A stretch of DNA of 64,000 nt, taken from Dactylis glomerata (lineage: Eukaryota; Streptophyta; Magnoliopsida; Poales; Poaceae). The stretch lies in assembly GCA_007115705.1 (NCBI GenBank), contig QXEO01000734.1:2639430-2703429 (forward strand), given 5' to 3'. Below are positions 41,859-53,386 of this stretch, one piece after another (position 1 is the stretch's first letter; every line of letters begins with the position of its first letter). The position numbers and the translations under genes are program-made. The notes beneath the pieces are model-generated. The model made no database searches. It was not told the origin of the DNA and saw only the letters and a list, made by a program, of their open reading frames with translations.

Positions 41859-43399
41859 TGATACGTCTCAAACGTATCTATAATTTTTGATGCTCCATGC
41901 TTGTTTTTACACCATTTGCCTTGTGTTTCGTTACACTTTGTGGCACTTTTATGCGATTTCCGGAACTAACCTATTGACAAGATGCCACAGTGCTAGTTCC
42001 CTGTTTTCTGCTGTTTTTGTGTTTCAGAAAAGTTACACAGGAAATATTCTCGGAATTGGACGAAACAAGTTTCAGAAGTCTTATTTTTCCCGGAAGCTTC
42101 CCGAAGACCGAAAGAGAGCCGGAGGGAGGCCAGAGGCCGCCCTCACACGTAGGGGGCGCGGCCCAGCCCCTGGCCGCGCCCACCTGGTGTGAGGAGCCCC
42201 TGGCAGACCCCTGACGACGCCCCTTCGCCTATATAAAGCCTCGGGACGGAAAACCCTAGGGGAATCGGCAAAATTTCCAAAACAGTTCCGCAGCGCCGCC
42301 ACCGTCGAAGCCAAATTTCGGGGGACAGAAGTCTCTGTTCCGGCACCCTGCTGGGACGGGGAAGTGCCCCCGGAGCCATCTCCATCGGTCTCCATCGCCG
42401 TCTCCACTGCCTCCATCGACCTCACCGCCATCTCCATCAATCTTGCTGTCTTCTATGATGAGGAGGGAGTAGTTCTCCCCCGGGGCTGAGGGCTCTACCG
42501 GTAGCTATGTGGTTCACCTCTCTCTCCCATGATGTGATCTTTATGTGATCATGAGCTTTGTATCATGTTGAATAAGTAGATGTTACTCTTCTTCATTATG
42601 TGTGCTCTAGTGTGTTATTAAAGTAATCTATTCCTCCTGCCATGGTGTAACGGTGACAGTGCGTGCATCGTGGTGGTACTTGGTCTAGGCTACGATTGTG
42701 ATCTCTTATGGATTATGAGAATAATTATCACTATGATAGTATTGAAGTGATCTATTCCTCCTTTCATGGTGTAATATTGACAGTGTGTGCACCGTGTTAG
42801 TACTTGGTCTAAGTTGCAATAATATCTATCTTGAGTTGTGATTTGATTTGGATATCTCTATGAGTGGTGTTTGTCAAGTACTTGATGAACTTTGAGGAGT
42901 GCTTCGTAGCCCTACGCAATGATTAGTGTTATTCAATAGGAGAGTAATTCAGAGTACCATAGTGAAGAGAAGTTATTTATTTGTTCAATTATGTTATATT
43001 TGTTGGGAGTGTGTCCACTAGTGAAAGTATGATCCCTTGGCCTTGTTTCCAAGCATTGCACACCGTTTACTTCCTGTTTTGTTACATGTTTGCTCGCAGC
43101 GATATTTATTTCAGATCACATTTGCTACTTATAATCATCACTACTACTTGTATTTCACTATCTCTTCGCCGAACTAGTGCACCTATACATCTAACAAGTG
43201 TATTGGGTGTGTTGGGGACACAAGAGACTTTCTGTATTGTAATTGCAGGGTTGCTTGAGAGGGATAGCTTTGACCTCTTCCTCCCTGAGTTCGATAAACC
43301 TTGGGTGGTCCACTTAAGGGAAACTTGTTGCTGTTCTACAAACCTCTGCACTTGGAGGCCCAACACTGTCTACAAGAACAGACGCGTGCGTAGACATCA
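41859..43399 (+). repeat. 3' LTR of the Gag-only element
   Basis: Same length and ends as the 5' LTR, with scattered substitutions, many of them C/T or G/A as expected from cytosine methylation decay. Confidence 0.92.
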
Positions 43400-43885
43400 A
43401 TGAACAAGCCTGACAACTCTGACGGATCAAGAGGTCAGTTAACTGCCGGAACAGACACTTGCCACCTACTTCAAATTCAATCCCCTTGGACTAGAATTCG
43501 GGAAACCGGTCAAACCCACTCTTTTGCCGCATTTAGGACTTACAAAGAATGAATCCCAGTGGTTCTCAGGGTACCCAGTGCGTCCACCAGGATTTTTATT
43601 CGCGTCGTAGACACGGATACATACCAGCAGAGCGCATCCATGTGCGTATACCGGGCCATACAGGACGGATCCTGGGGTCTTATCTTCGTGATATATTTCG
43701 ACCATGGCATTCAAGTTTTTTCGCGATGACGCAACTCGAGAATCACACGTCGCAGCCTTGTTTGACTGGTCCAGCATACAAAATATTCGGGTTTATTCAA
43801 CCTTGATCGATAAAAATCTTCCTCCCGATGGTAGTAATGATCCTTCCAGAATCTTATTCGCCTTCATTGTTCATTATAAAACATC

Positions 43886-44100
43886 GTCGGGTGCGCACCC
43901 AGCGCTCCCGATGGGAGTAGCCCCCGAGGCTATAGTCGAAAAATCTTTTTTCGAGTATAGACTCAAAGACAACGTGCCGTCTGTCATATCGTGAGATCAT
44001 AATGTGACTCCATAATACCGTCGGGTGCGCGCCCAGCGCTCCCGATGGTAGTAGCCCCCGAGGCTATAGCCGAATATTTTCGGGTATGGACTCAAAGAAT
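43886..44100 (-). repeat. Tandem repeat carrying polypurine-tract-like blocks (Tat-like element)
   Basis: Two units 134 bases apart start with GTCGGGTGCGC at 43886 and 44020. Each contains AGTAGCCCCCGAGGCTATAG (43916-43935 and 44050-44069), whose minus strand repeats the G-rich tract found before the 3' LTR at 34921. The surrounding stretch 43405-44515 is otherwise non-coding 3' region of the element. Confidence 0.7.
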
Positions 44101-44515
44101 GATTCTTCTTTTACCAGGCTCAATTTTCCGTCGGCTTCCTTGATCTTCCTTTATTCAAGTTCACCAACTCGAACCATCTTTGGAATATTCATCTTACTAG
44201 CGTCCGCTGCTATCATAGTCTTCAGTTCTCGTCACTCGTAAGTTTATGACGTCATTAATCTATTTGTAATTATCTCCAGATTTTGACCGTTACCCATGGG
44301 CAGCGTGGTAATTTCGCAATTTTTCTGCCCGTTAGTGGGCTGCCGTTTCCGCTCTTTGCGCCACATCTCAGCCTACGTTCCATTGCGTGGAAGCTATATA
44401 AGGGGAGAGTGGGGAAATTTACTGTTTACCAGTTCATTGCTTCCGCCGCTACCACCATTGTTGCGATTTCTGCTCTCCTTTGATCTCCTGCTGAGCCCCC
44501 GTGCGCAGATCGTAG

Positions 44516-47252
44516 ATGCGCGTGAAGCATCAGGCGCAGAAGCACAAGATGACCAAGGGGACGAACATCACGACGAGCTGGGTGCCTTCTGCCTTTACGC
44601 AGAAGGAGCTGGACAAGGCCCGAGCGAATGGCCTCGTTTCCAACAACGACGAGATTATCTTTCCCAGCGCTGAGCGGATCCCCAAGCCCAGAGATGGTTT
44701 TCGGGTGATGTTCTTTGCCTATCTTTTGCGCGGTCTTTCCTTCCCACGAATTCCTTCGTGGGCTTCTTTTTGTTTATGGTGTGCAGCTTCACCAGCGCAC
44801 ACCAAACTCCATCTTGCACATTACTTGTTTTATCACTTTGTGCGAGTCGTTTCTGGGGATTGATCCCCACTTTCTTCTTTGGAGAGCCCTCTTTTGGCTC
44901 CGCCCTAGTGTCGCATTGTCCAAAAAAAACCAAACTGGGCGGAGCTTGTATCTCTGTTCGCTCTGAATCGCAGTATTTGGAGTTTTCAATGGCTGCCTCG
45001 GTACAAGGTTGGAGGACCAGGTGGTTTTATATCAAGGACCGAAAGAATTCCCCCTCTGACAAGTACGGGCTTGCCCCATTTGACGCCTCCCAAGAATTGA
45101 AGAAATTGGCCTCGTGGGATTTGCCTCCCACGGAAGCTGAGATGGAGGAGATCAAGCCACTCCTGGCCCGCATCCAGGAGCTGAAAAGTGGTAGAGGAGG
45201 TGCTCTTTCGGGTACACAACTCATGGCTTTTTTTCCTGCAACGTCGGGTTCAACCCCTGCAGCATCGTCTTTCCAAGTTGTGGACTTTTTCCGGCTTGGA
45301 GGATCCTTCTCGAGTATCTGAAAATCTTATGGAGAAGAAGGATCTCGACAGGCGAGTGAGAGCTCTTACACTCTCACCAAAGATCATGAAGTTGCGGACT
45401 TAGCCGCAAGCCACTTCGACTCCGAGCATCCCTTGCCTGTGGTAATTTTTGCTGCCTTTACTTTGCCTTGTCTTTCTCTTATTATTCTTCACCTTATATC
45501 TTTTGGGTTGTGTTGTCTTTTCAGGATCATCGACTTCTTCTTTCTCGCCCTCCTCTCCCAGAGGGAGGGGCCATTCCGCATGTTCCTATTTCTGTGGCCT
45601 CCGAAGCCCCCGAGACTGAGGACAGCCACAATGGAGACGAAGGCGAGGATTCGCTGGAAAGGACCAGTTCAACAACGTCACCTCCTCCTGCGCTTTCTGA
45701 AGACATTGTCATGGACAAGAAGAGGAAATGTGTCGAAGAGTTTGCTTCTTCCAGTGCCTCCGCCCCTAAGACTGTGGCCGGGGAATCCTTCGAACCAGAG
45801 GACGGCGGAGAACTCTTCGACTACATGGACTCGTGAGTGTTCATCCATTTGTTTTCATATACTTAGCCTTTTATTGTTAATCTTGATAGATGACTTTGTC
45901 TTTTTCTCTTTTTCTCAGGGACGAGGAGGACCCGAAGAGATTTGGTGCTGAGGCCCCCGTCACTGATACTGTTGTCATCAACGAGCCATCGCCACAAGAG
46001 GTTGATCCAACAGCGAAACCTCAAAAAGCTTCAAAGAAGCCTACCAAGAAGGTAGTCACTGTTCGTAGCTCTAGGCGCTTGCAGAAAGCTTCCGACGCCG
46101 GTGCTACCCTTGAGGCCCATCACTCCACAAGCTCCTCCGATGATGTGTGTAAAAATACTGTTATATTTACTTCAATTTTTGCGCGTTGATACTCACATCC
46201 TATTTTCTGGACAGAGCCTGATGAAGAGATTTGTCGACTTGGGCAATGAATGCGTCGAGTACCTAAAAGTTGCCAAGGCTTCTGAAGGTAAGTCTCGTTT
46301 TTAACATTTGCTTATCTTTGCATGCCTTTCTCTGCTTCTTTGCTTGACTGTTTCTTCCCTCTTTGTTTAACTCAGGTGTTCTAAAGGCAGCCAATGCTTG
46401 AATTGCGTCGCTGGAAGCTGAACTCGAAGCTTCCAGGGCAGCTTTTGATGTCGCCACTGCTGCCAAGATCAATACTGAGAAGTCTTCTAAGTCAGCATTG
46501 GCTAAGGCGAAGAAAGCAGAAAAGGACCTTGCTGCCGCTAAGAAGGAGCACCTCCAGCGAGAACAGGCCGTGGCTGAGCGACTAAACCAGATGTCTACTG
46601 CTGTTGGAGGTACATACTTATACTTTCTTTCATTTTGTCGGCTTTCTTGCTCTCTTATGCTTGCTGATGTATTCCTTTTCTGCTATTTTGCTATTTCCTT
46701 GGTTTTGTAGAATATAGTGAAGTGTCCGCGTCGACTTTGCAGCTTGACGAAGATCCTCTCTTGACCGCGGTCAGCTTGCTGGAAGCGAACTGGATATCTG
46801 TCCGGGAAATCTTCGAGTTGGTGAACCGCGTACTTACATGGATTTTTGTCGGGTTGTGGCCCAAGAAGAAGGCCAATGTACTGGACTTGAAGAATCTTGC
46901 CAAAGCCTTCGACACCGATGAAGACCCCATACTCACTATGAAGGGTCTCTCCTTGAAGCGAGGTGCCGAGGGGGCCATTGCATTTGCATATGCGCATGGT
47001 GAGGAAGTGAACTGGGAGAAGGTTAGCTCTTCCCCCGGCCGTCCTCGCTTGGAGCTGAAGCCCTTCTTCGAGAAGGCAAAAAAGTATGCACCGGGCATCG
47101 TGTCGATGATTTCCCCTTCGGCGGCTTCTGCGACCGGTACGACGCCGATTACTTCGACTCCGGCCACAAGTGGATCTATGCCTCCTCCTGATGCTGGTGC
47201 TGCCTCTACTACACCTTCCTCTTCTACAGATCATGAGGCCGAGGTGGCGTAG
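44516..47252 (+). pseudogene. Antisense spliced gene of the Tat-like element (gypsy-type transposon domain), decayed
   Basis: Runs opposite to gag. Six exons fit GT-AG signals: 44516-45441, 45525-45832, 45919-46144, 46215-46287, 46376-46609 and 46711-47252. Exon 1 holds the domain known as putative gypsy type transposon (Pfam Transposase_28), with FLRGLLFVYGVQLHQRTPN and ESQYLEFSMAASVQGWRTRW. Exons 2-3 are acidic and basic linkers, exon 5 is a coiled coil, and exon 6 has LLEANWISVREIFELVNRVL and ends DHEAEVA. Breaks in exon 1: a shift near 44745, one at an A8 run (about 44922) and one at a T7 run (about 45226). Exon 5 has an in-frame TGA at 46399. Such antisense genes are known in Tat-lineage elements; their function is unknown. 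Confidence 0.75.
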
Positions 47253-47399
47253 ACTTGGCCTCCCTTGTAATTTTATTTTCATTCTGATGTAGCAAACTCT
47301 CTAGTCGCATGTAGCCCAAGAACCTTAGTCAGAGGGCTTATGCTTTTGTAAATATCTCCTCTTTTGTGAAATATCGTGTTTGGTTTAGCTTCTGAGATG

Positions 47400-48227
47400 C
47401 TTCTCTCTTCTTTTTCTTTTGCCTTCCAGCCTGTGCGTGCTGGTAAATTATCTGGTTGCGGTCGAGCTCCATCTTCTGCCAATGCTTTCGACTTCGGAGT
47501 TTCGTCGCCTCCTCGTCCTGTTTGGCGATGCGATGAGTATTCCTCAAGGATTGCAGATCTCGAAAGCCGTTTGACTTTGTCTAAACGCCAAGTGCAGATG
47601 GCTATGGATAAGGCCAGCAAATCTTGCGGGTTTATGAAACAGATATCCGTTCTTGAGGACAAGGTGTCAGGTCTGATGACGAAAATCGTGCATCTCGAAG
47701 AATGCGACTCCTTCCTCGTCGGTATTGTCGAGTCTGTTTGCGAGATGTTGCGATGTGAGGTTCCTTGTTGCTTCTCTTGTTTCCTTTTATTCCACTACTA
47801 CCGTCTAATGTCTTTTGTTGTTTTAGGTACTTGTCTGGACTTTGCTGCTGAAGCACGTCGGGTTGCTGAGCGAAATATAGCTCTGTAGAAGGCATCCGAG
47901 GGGATCGACAATTTGTGGTCCGATCCTCGACGCCGTCGTGCTATTGTGCTGCTTCAAGATCGCGCTCAGCATATTGGAGAGGCGGATGATGGTTGTCGAA
48001 GATCTCTGATAACCATGCATTTTGTCATGCTTCCTCGCAATCCTCTTCCTGGAAGCTTTCCATTGTTACTCGATACTTTCAGATTGAGTCAGCGAATTCA
48101 TCGGCTGATAGAGCTGAACTTGGTGGCTAGAGCCAGTTTTGCTCTTGGGTGGGTGCGTAAGTGGCATCCAAGGCTTAATTATAGTTCCATGTCACTGAGT
48201 TACCCTCCAGGTGGAGCTAGTTTGTGA
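47400..48227 (+). pseudogene. Second antisense gene fragment of the Tat-like element
   Basis: Follows the first antisense gene by about 150 bases in the same direction. A coiled-coil exon (YSSRIADLESRLTLSKRQVQ to EMLRC) ends at a GTGAGG donor near 47755. The next exon begins after TTGTTTTAG near 47826 with FAAEARRVAERNIAL. A TAG stop at about 47886 and a change of frame follow. Then come LWSDPRRRRAIVLLQDRAQH, LPRNPLPGSFPLLLDTF and FALGWVRKWHPRLN, ending at 48227. The layout (coiled coil, then a helical C-terminal domain) parallels exons 5-6 of the first gene, so it may be a diverged duplicate. Confidence 0.6.
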
Positions 48228-48654
48228 GTTCATCTGGAGAATACCCTTCAGCCTGCCAGAAGGATTATAGCTAGGCTGTTGCGAGAGGATGCCACATTTT
48301 TCTGCGAGCATCATTACTTAGATCCCCTGGGGGTGGATGATTCTGATAACCCGATGTTATGATGTGATACTTGTATGTATTTTTGTGCGTATAATGCGAG
48401 AGTTTTTGTTTTCTAACTCAGAGCATTTTTACTTTGTGTATATATTGGTGCGCTTGCCGCAGCTTTTGAAGACACGTAAACTCAAATAGGAGGAGCTTAT
48501 GTCTTTTATTTATGCATATAATGTAGGATACATGGGGTGACCCAAGAGATCCGGCCAATGACCTGTGTTCTGGATCTAGAGGGCATTGCCCTGAAATAAC
48601 TCGTGGCTTTTACAGCTTTATTTTCTTACTCTACTGATTTGTATGTCTTGTCGC
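48228..48654. other. Non-coding spacer between the antisense genes and the gag-protease frame
   Basis: AT-rich DNA where the plus-strand antisense gene and the minus-strand gag-protease frame end toward each other. No reverse transcriptase or integrase remnant was found here, where pol would be expected. Confidence 0.5.
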
Positions 48655-51600
48655 CTATGTCGCTTGAGTCTTCTCTTCTTCTCCTGTAGACTTCCCTTGC
48701 TCCGATGGCTGCACCCGAGGTTTCTTTACTTCTGGTTCCTTGGGGTTTCCTTCGAGTTGCTGCGTGACTCCTGTAGTCGTGCTTTTTGTTTTGCAGTTAG
48801 GTTCCTCGTAGCTTGCCATCATGCCGAAGTTTTGGGCCATCTTGTGAAATTCTTTGTCGCATAAGTCTGATAACTCGAAGCTTCCTTTGACTATAATGAT
48901 TCCTTTGGGTCCTGGCATTTTTAGTACCAGATAAGTGTAACGAGGCACTGCCATGAATCGCAAAAACGCAGGTCGCCCGAGGATCGCATGATATTGTGAT
49001 GGCCAGTCCATGACTTCGAAGTTGAGTTTCTCCCTTCTGTAGTTTTGCCGATTTCCAAAGCAAACATTGAGTGCTATTTGACCAAGTGGATAGTTAGCAC
49101 TCCCTGGGACTATTCCGTGAAAGGAGCAGTCAGTTGGCTTCAGGAACTCTAAGGAAATGCGCATAGCCCGCAGGGTTTTTGCGTAGATCAGGTTTATTCC
49201 ACTTCCTGCGTCCATGAATATTCTGTCGACATCGTACGTCCCTATTTGGGCTTTGAGTACCAAGGGCACGTTTCCTGGCCGAGGTACTGTTATTGGGTGA
49301 TCATCTCTGCTAAATTCTATGGGTTGCTCTGACCAATGTAGATATTCCGTTGTTGCTGGTGGTGAAGTTATTGCGAGGTTAACTTGTCGAGTTATGCTTT
49401 TCTCCTCTTTGTTCGACTTGGGCACTGGTTGTATCATTGCTGTGATGTGCCCTTTAGATGGAACATATCCTTCCTCGTCGTCACGTCCCTGGTTTGATTG
49501 AGCTTGACCCTTGGGAGCTCCACTGTTTCCTTGTTGGGTTGCAGGCGTGTTGTTTGTGTTTCCCTCGTATCCCTGGCGTTTTGCCTCAGCTTGCTTGTTA
49601 AGTGCTGCTTCCTGTAGTTTCAAGAACGTAGTGCAATCTTTCATTGCGTGTCTGGATACTCGTTTCCCATCGACGAACGCAGAGTGGATATGACATGGTC
49701 CGTTAAGCATATCTTCTGGTGATGGGTTGTACTCTCTGGATTCCCTTGGCGGAAACTTTTTGTACTCTTCTCTGCCATAGTTACGGTATCCTAAACTTTT
49801 GCGATCGTTGCCTTGATAGCTGTTATCTTTATATCCTGCGGCTACTTGGCTGTGGGAGCCGTAGTTGTCATAATTACGGGACCTTCTCCTTTGACCTCCA
49901 TATCTGTTTCCTCTATCGTCTTCTGGCGATCACGTGCGTTTATTGTTGCACGCATTTTCTCCATCTGCGAATCTATTTGCCACATCCATTAGATCTGATA
50001 CTGTTTTTGGCTTGATTCTGCCGATCTCTTCGACTAGGTCTCCTCGTCGTAACCCGATTATGAATGCATCTATTGTTCTTTCATCCGAGACTTCGACTGC
50101 TGAATTTTTAATAATACTCCACCTTTGGATATATGCTCTTAATGTTTCCCCGCGTTGCTGTACGCAGGCTTTGACTTCTTCTATGGATGCTGGCCGCTTG
50201 TATGTCGACTTGAAGTTACTTATAAATTGTTTTGTGAGCTCCTCCCAGCTTCCAATTGTTTCCTTTTCTAATTTGCTTAGCCACGATCTTGCTGCTCCGG
50301 TGAGGTGTAGTTGCACACTTTGCATTGCTGTTTCCTTGGTTCCTCCTAATAGTTTTACTTCTTGTAGATAATCTGAAAGCCATGACTGTGGCTCCTGAGA
50401 TCCATCATACTTTTGTTGATCATGGGGTAGTTTGAAACCTTTGGGTACTGGCGTGATGCGAACCCTGCGGGTAAAGCATGGCGCCCCCATCTCCTTTTCA
50501 TCGTCTTCGTAGTCATATGTTCTGTTGGGAGTTCTGGATCGTCGTGTTCCTTTGTTCTTGGGACTATTGTATCGTCCAGGTGATGGCATCCTAGATCGGT
50601 GACTTCCACTTCTGTGCTGAGGATTGCTGTGACGGCGTGGTGATCTTGGTTTATGGGTTCCTTTGTTGCGATATGCCTCCTCCTCTTTTGCTGATAATTT
50701 GTTGCCTACCATCTTCAATCCATTTAGCGCTGCTCGGTGCATATGTTCCCTCGGGTCTCCTGGATTTGGCTGTGTCGTATGCAGGTACGCTTGAGCTGCC
50801 ACCAATGCTGCTTCTGGAGTTTTTGGGATAATATTTTCTTGCTCGTCGACCGATAGGAAGGACGAGTCGAGGTTTTTCGAGATGCTTTGACTTTCTGAGT
50901 ACTCTAGATTCTCATACCTTGATCCATGTCGACGATGCCTTCTGTTTGTATATGATGCATCACTACGTGCTCTGCGAGCAGCTTCGCTTGCTGCAATGGC
51001 TGAATCCTTCCTTTTATGTATTTCAATCCTCTCCTTTGCTAATTGCTTCGCCTGTTGCCTTAGGGCATAATGGTATCCCAAAAGCATGTTTTGGCTAGAG
51101 TTTGTTGGTATTGGCGTGCCATGCTCCACGGCTGTATTGATTGTTCTCCACTCTTCTTCTGATAGTCGAACTTTTACCCTTGTTGCGAGGGAGTCAGCGG
51201 TTTCTCCTTCTGCTAAGTGATTCGCCCCACTGTTTATATTTGCTGGATTAAGCACTGGGTTGTTGTTGTCGTTGAATTCTTCTGAGTTATCTCCTATGAT
51301 GGTGAGTATCTGATACCGATTGTCGAGCTTGCTGTTGTGACTTGAGAAGATCAAATTGTCGTCTTTAGAAAGTTCTAGTCCCATTTTCCAAGAGTCTGTT
51401 GATTGATCTGAGTTGTCATCGTGGTAGATTGTGAGATCTTCGAGTTGCACTTCTAAGTCAAAATTCTCCATGATTTCGTCGCCTCCTGCGATTTTTCCTA
51501 CTTTTGCTTCTACCAAGCTGACCGGCGAGTTTACCTCGCTGGAAGAGCCTTCTGATGATTCCGACATTGCTATTGTCTCGGGTTCACTTGCCGATGGACC

Positions 51601-51813
51601 CATTTTCACCGGATCTGAAAGGCGAATCGAACCTAGTGATCCAACGCGAAAGTTTAGGCTTCCTATCGTCAAATCCATATCTTGCTCCATACTCTCGAAT
51701 ACTTGCGTGAAACTTGACTGGTGAGGTTGAAAATCGACGGTTCCGAAGGGTATCTGGATTTCGTCGACTTGCGAGTTGTTGTTAGCTGAAGGCGAAAAAG
51801 CCGTCGAATTCAT
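48655..51813 (-). pseudogene. Gag-protease polyprotein of the Tat-like element, one nonsense change
   Basis: From the ATG at 51813 (MNSTAFSPSANNN) one frame runs 1053 codons to 48655, broken only by TGA at 49932-49930, where CGA would be expected. The N-terminal half is disordered with Arg/Ser-rich stretches. The capsid region includes KYDGSQEPQSWLSDYLQEV and HLTGAARSWLSKLE. After the break come EDMLNGPCHIHS, a linker, and an aspartic-protease domain with FMDAGSGINLIYAKTLRAM (catalytic Asp kept) and YHAILGRPAFLRFMAV. An upstream in-frame ATG at 51837 overlaps the primer site and is less likely. The frame ends naturally without reverse transcriptase. Confidence 0.85.
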
Positions 51814-51830
51814 GATTCCAACGCCCAGAG

Positions 51831-51848
51831 TCCCCATGGACGGCGCCA
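51831..51848 (-). other. Primer-binding site of the Tat-like element
   Basis: The minus strand reads TGGCGCCGTCCATGGGGA, two bases inside the LTR edge. The first seven bases are the shared Athila/Tat primer core; the remainder differs from the usual form. Confidence 0.7.
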
Positions 51849-51850
51849 AT

Positions 51851-52185
51851 TGGCGAGGGTTAAACTCGACAAATGTCCTAGATGAAGGACTTAGGATCGG
51901 GGAGACAGGGCGTCGGATGAACTCGAAGGTAAACTCAATCAAACAGGGTGGCTATGAAAGTAAACGTGGGTGTAAAACCTGGCTTGCCTTCAATCTGTCC
52001 CACACCGTCCCCTCCTGGCCCCTTTATATAGGTGGCAAGGTCTCAAGGATCGGGTGGGATCCGATACAGATTACAATATCGAAATACGACATGAACTCGT
52101 ATTTCGACCATTATTACAATTGGGCCTAGCTTAACGGGCCTCTGGGGTACTCAACTAACGGGCTCTATTATCTATACCCTTGTCA
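51851..52185 (-). repeat. 5' LTR of the Tat-like element
   Basis: 335 bp, about 97 percent identical to the LTR at 34586-34920. A minus-strand TATA box (CTATATAAAG) lies at about 52022-52032. Confidence 0.9.
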
Positions 52186-52190
52186 GGCGC

Positions 52191-52807
52191 CGATAGGGTG
52201 AAATTTACCATGAGCTTCTTCCAAAAAATATTTTTGAATCTCTTCTCGACAAAACTATTGGTTCCGTCTTTGTCTTCTTCCATTCTCGAATGGTGATCGA
52301 AATGTTGTCCCTAACAAGAACTCCACATTGTCTTAAAAAAATTTGCGTGAGCCGCGGGAGAAATCAGTTCGCCATCTTCACTGATTTCTTCGATCTTGTA
52401 CCTTTCATGTTCTTCCAACCTTTTGGTTGGACCTCTTTTATTTACAGAAGATTGGCTCGTTTCGAAGGGCTAAAAGAAGAAAGAGCGTTAATATATGTAT
52501 ATACACAACTCAAATAATCCATCTAGACAGCAGAGGCTTAATTAATTAATATATATACCTCGCTGGACTTTGTAATATTTAAGGTTCCACCAGAGCCGTC
52601 AGCTTCTCCCTCATCGGTGTCGTCACCTTCTCCCTCACCGGAGCCATCTCTTTGGTCTTGCTCATCTCCTTCATCGGAGCCATCTCTTTGGTTTTGGTCA
52701 TCTCCCTCACCGCAGTTGTTCAGAAACAGTGAGGTGACATCATTGTGTCCATCGCGGATCATGTCCTTGATCATGTTTTCCTTTTCTTCGTCTCTTTCGA
52801 GTTCCAT
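52191..52807 (-). pseudogene. CACTA copy B, first exons of the Transposase_24-like gene
   Basis: Exon 1 begins with ATG at 52807 (MELERDEEKENMIKDMIRDG) and is acidic, as in copy A. Exon 2 (from about 52470) encodes the PARRLEEHERYK-like block and leads toward the EWK-x-PVSFV core, with frame damage near 52335 (an A7 run). The gene continues at 34580 beyond the Tat-like insertion. Confidence 0.65.
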
Positions 52808-52837
52808 AATTTCTGCAAAGACTGAAAGGTTATTGTA

Positions 52838-53345
52838 ATCCCTATTTTATATTTTCTATTTTCTAATCCCTATTTTTCTATTTTTGCTATTTCTATTTCA
52901 AAAAATCATATTTCTATTTCTAAAAATCCTATTTCAATTTCTATTTCTAAAAAAAATCCTATTTCTATTTCTAAAAAAATCCTATTCTATTTCTACTTCT
53001 AAAAATCCTATTTACATTTCTAAAAGTTCTATTTCTATTTCTAAAAATCCTATTTCTATTTCTAACCCTAACCCTAAATCCTATTTCTATTTCTAACCCT
53101 AAAAATCCTATATCTATTTCTAAGAAAACAAAATACTATTTCTATTTCTAAACCTAAAAATCCTATTTATATTTCTAAGAAAACAAAATACTATTTCTAT
53201 TTCTAACCCTAACCCTAACCCTAAATCCTATTTATATTTCTAACCCTAAAAATCCTATTTATATTTCTATCCCTAACCCTAAATCCTATTTTTTTTGTAA
53301 CCCTAAAAATCCTATTTTTATTTCTAAGAAAACAAAATTAACCCT
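52838..53345. repeat. Low-complexity tract with telomere-like motifs (CACTA copy B flank)
   Basis: Degenerate TTTCTATTTCTAAAAATCC repeats mixed with AACCCTAACCCTAACCCTAA, longer than the matching tract of copy A. Confidence 0.7.
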
Positions 53346-53386
53346 AATTAAAAATCATTAGGTCTGCCTGAGCCAACAAAAACTAA

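Larger units (their letters stand above)
35080..43399 (+). mobile_element. Gag-only Ty3/gypsy element nested in the Tat-like element, 8.3 kb
   Basis: LTRs of equal length (1541 bp each) enclose a primer site, a two-frame gag and a long non-coding tail. The flanks are ACGAA (35075-35079) and ATGAA (43400-43404), a target duplication differing only by a CpG-to-TpG change. No protease, reverse transcriptase or integrase sequence was seen, so movement needed a helper. About 45 LTR differences were counted roughly by eye, near 3 percent. The sequences just outside its ends rejoin as Tat-like internal DNA. Confidence 0.9.
34586..52185 (-). mobile_element. Non-autonomous Tat-like Ty3/gypsy element, split by a nested element
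   Basis: Matching 335-bp LTRs lie at 34586-34920 and 51851-52185, with GGCGC at 34581-34585 and 52186-52190. Copy A of the CACTA gene shows the undisturbed site, confirming the insertion. Orientation is minus: primer site and gag are at the right end. It encodes Gag and protease but no reverse transcriptase, RNase H or integrase, so it would depend on a related element. On the opposite strand it carries two decayed spliced genes. The LTRs differ at about ten positions, near 3 percent, suggesting roughly one million years. Confidence 0.9.
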
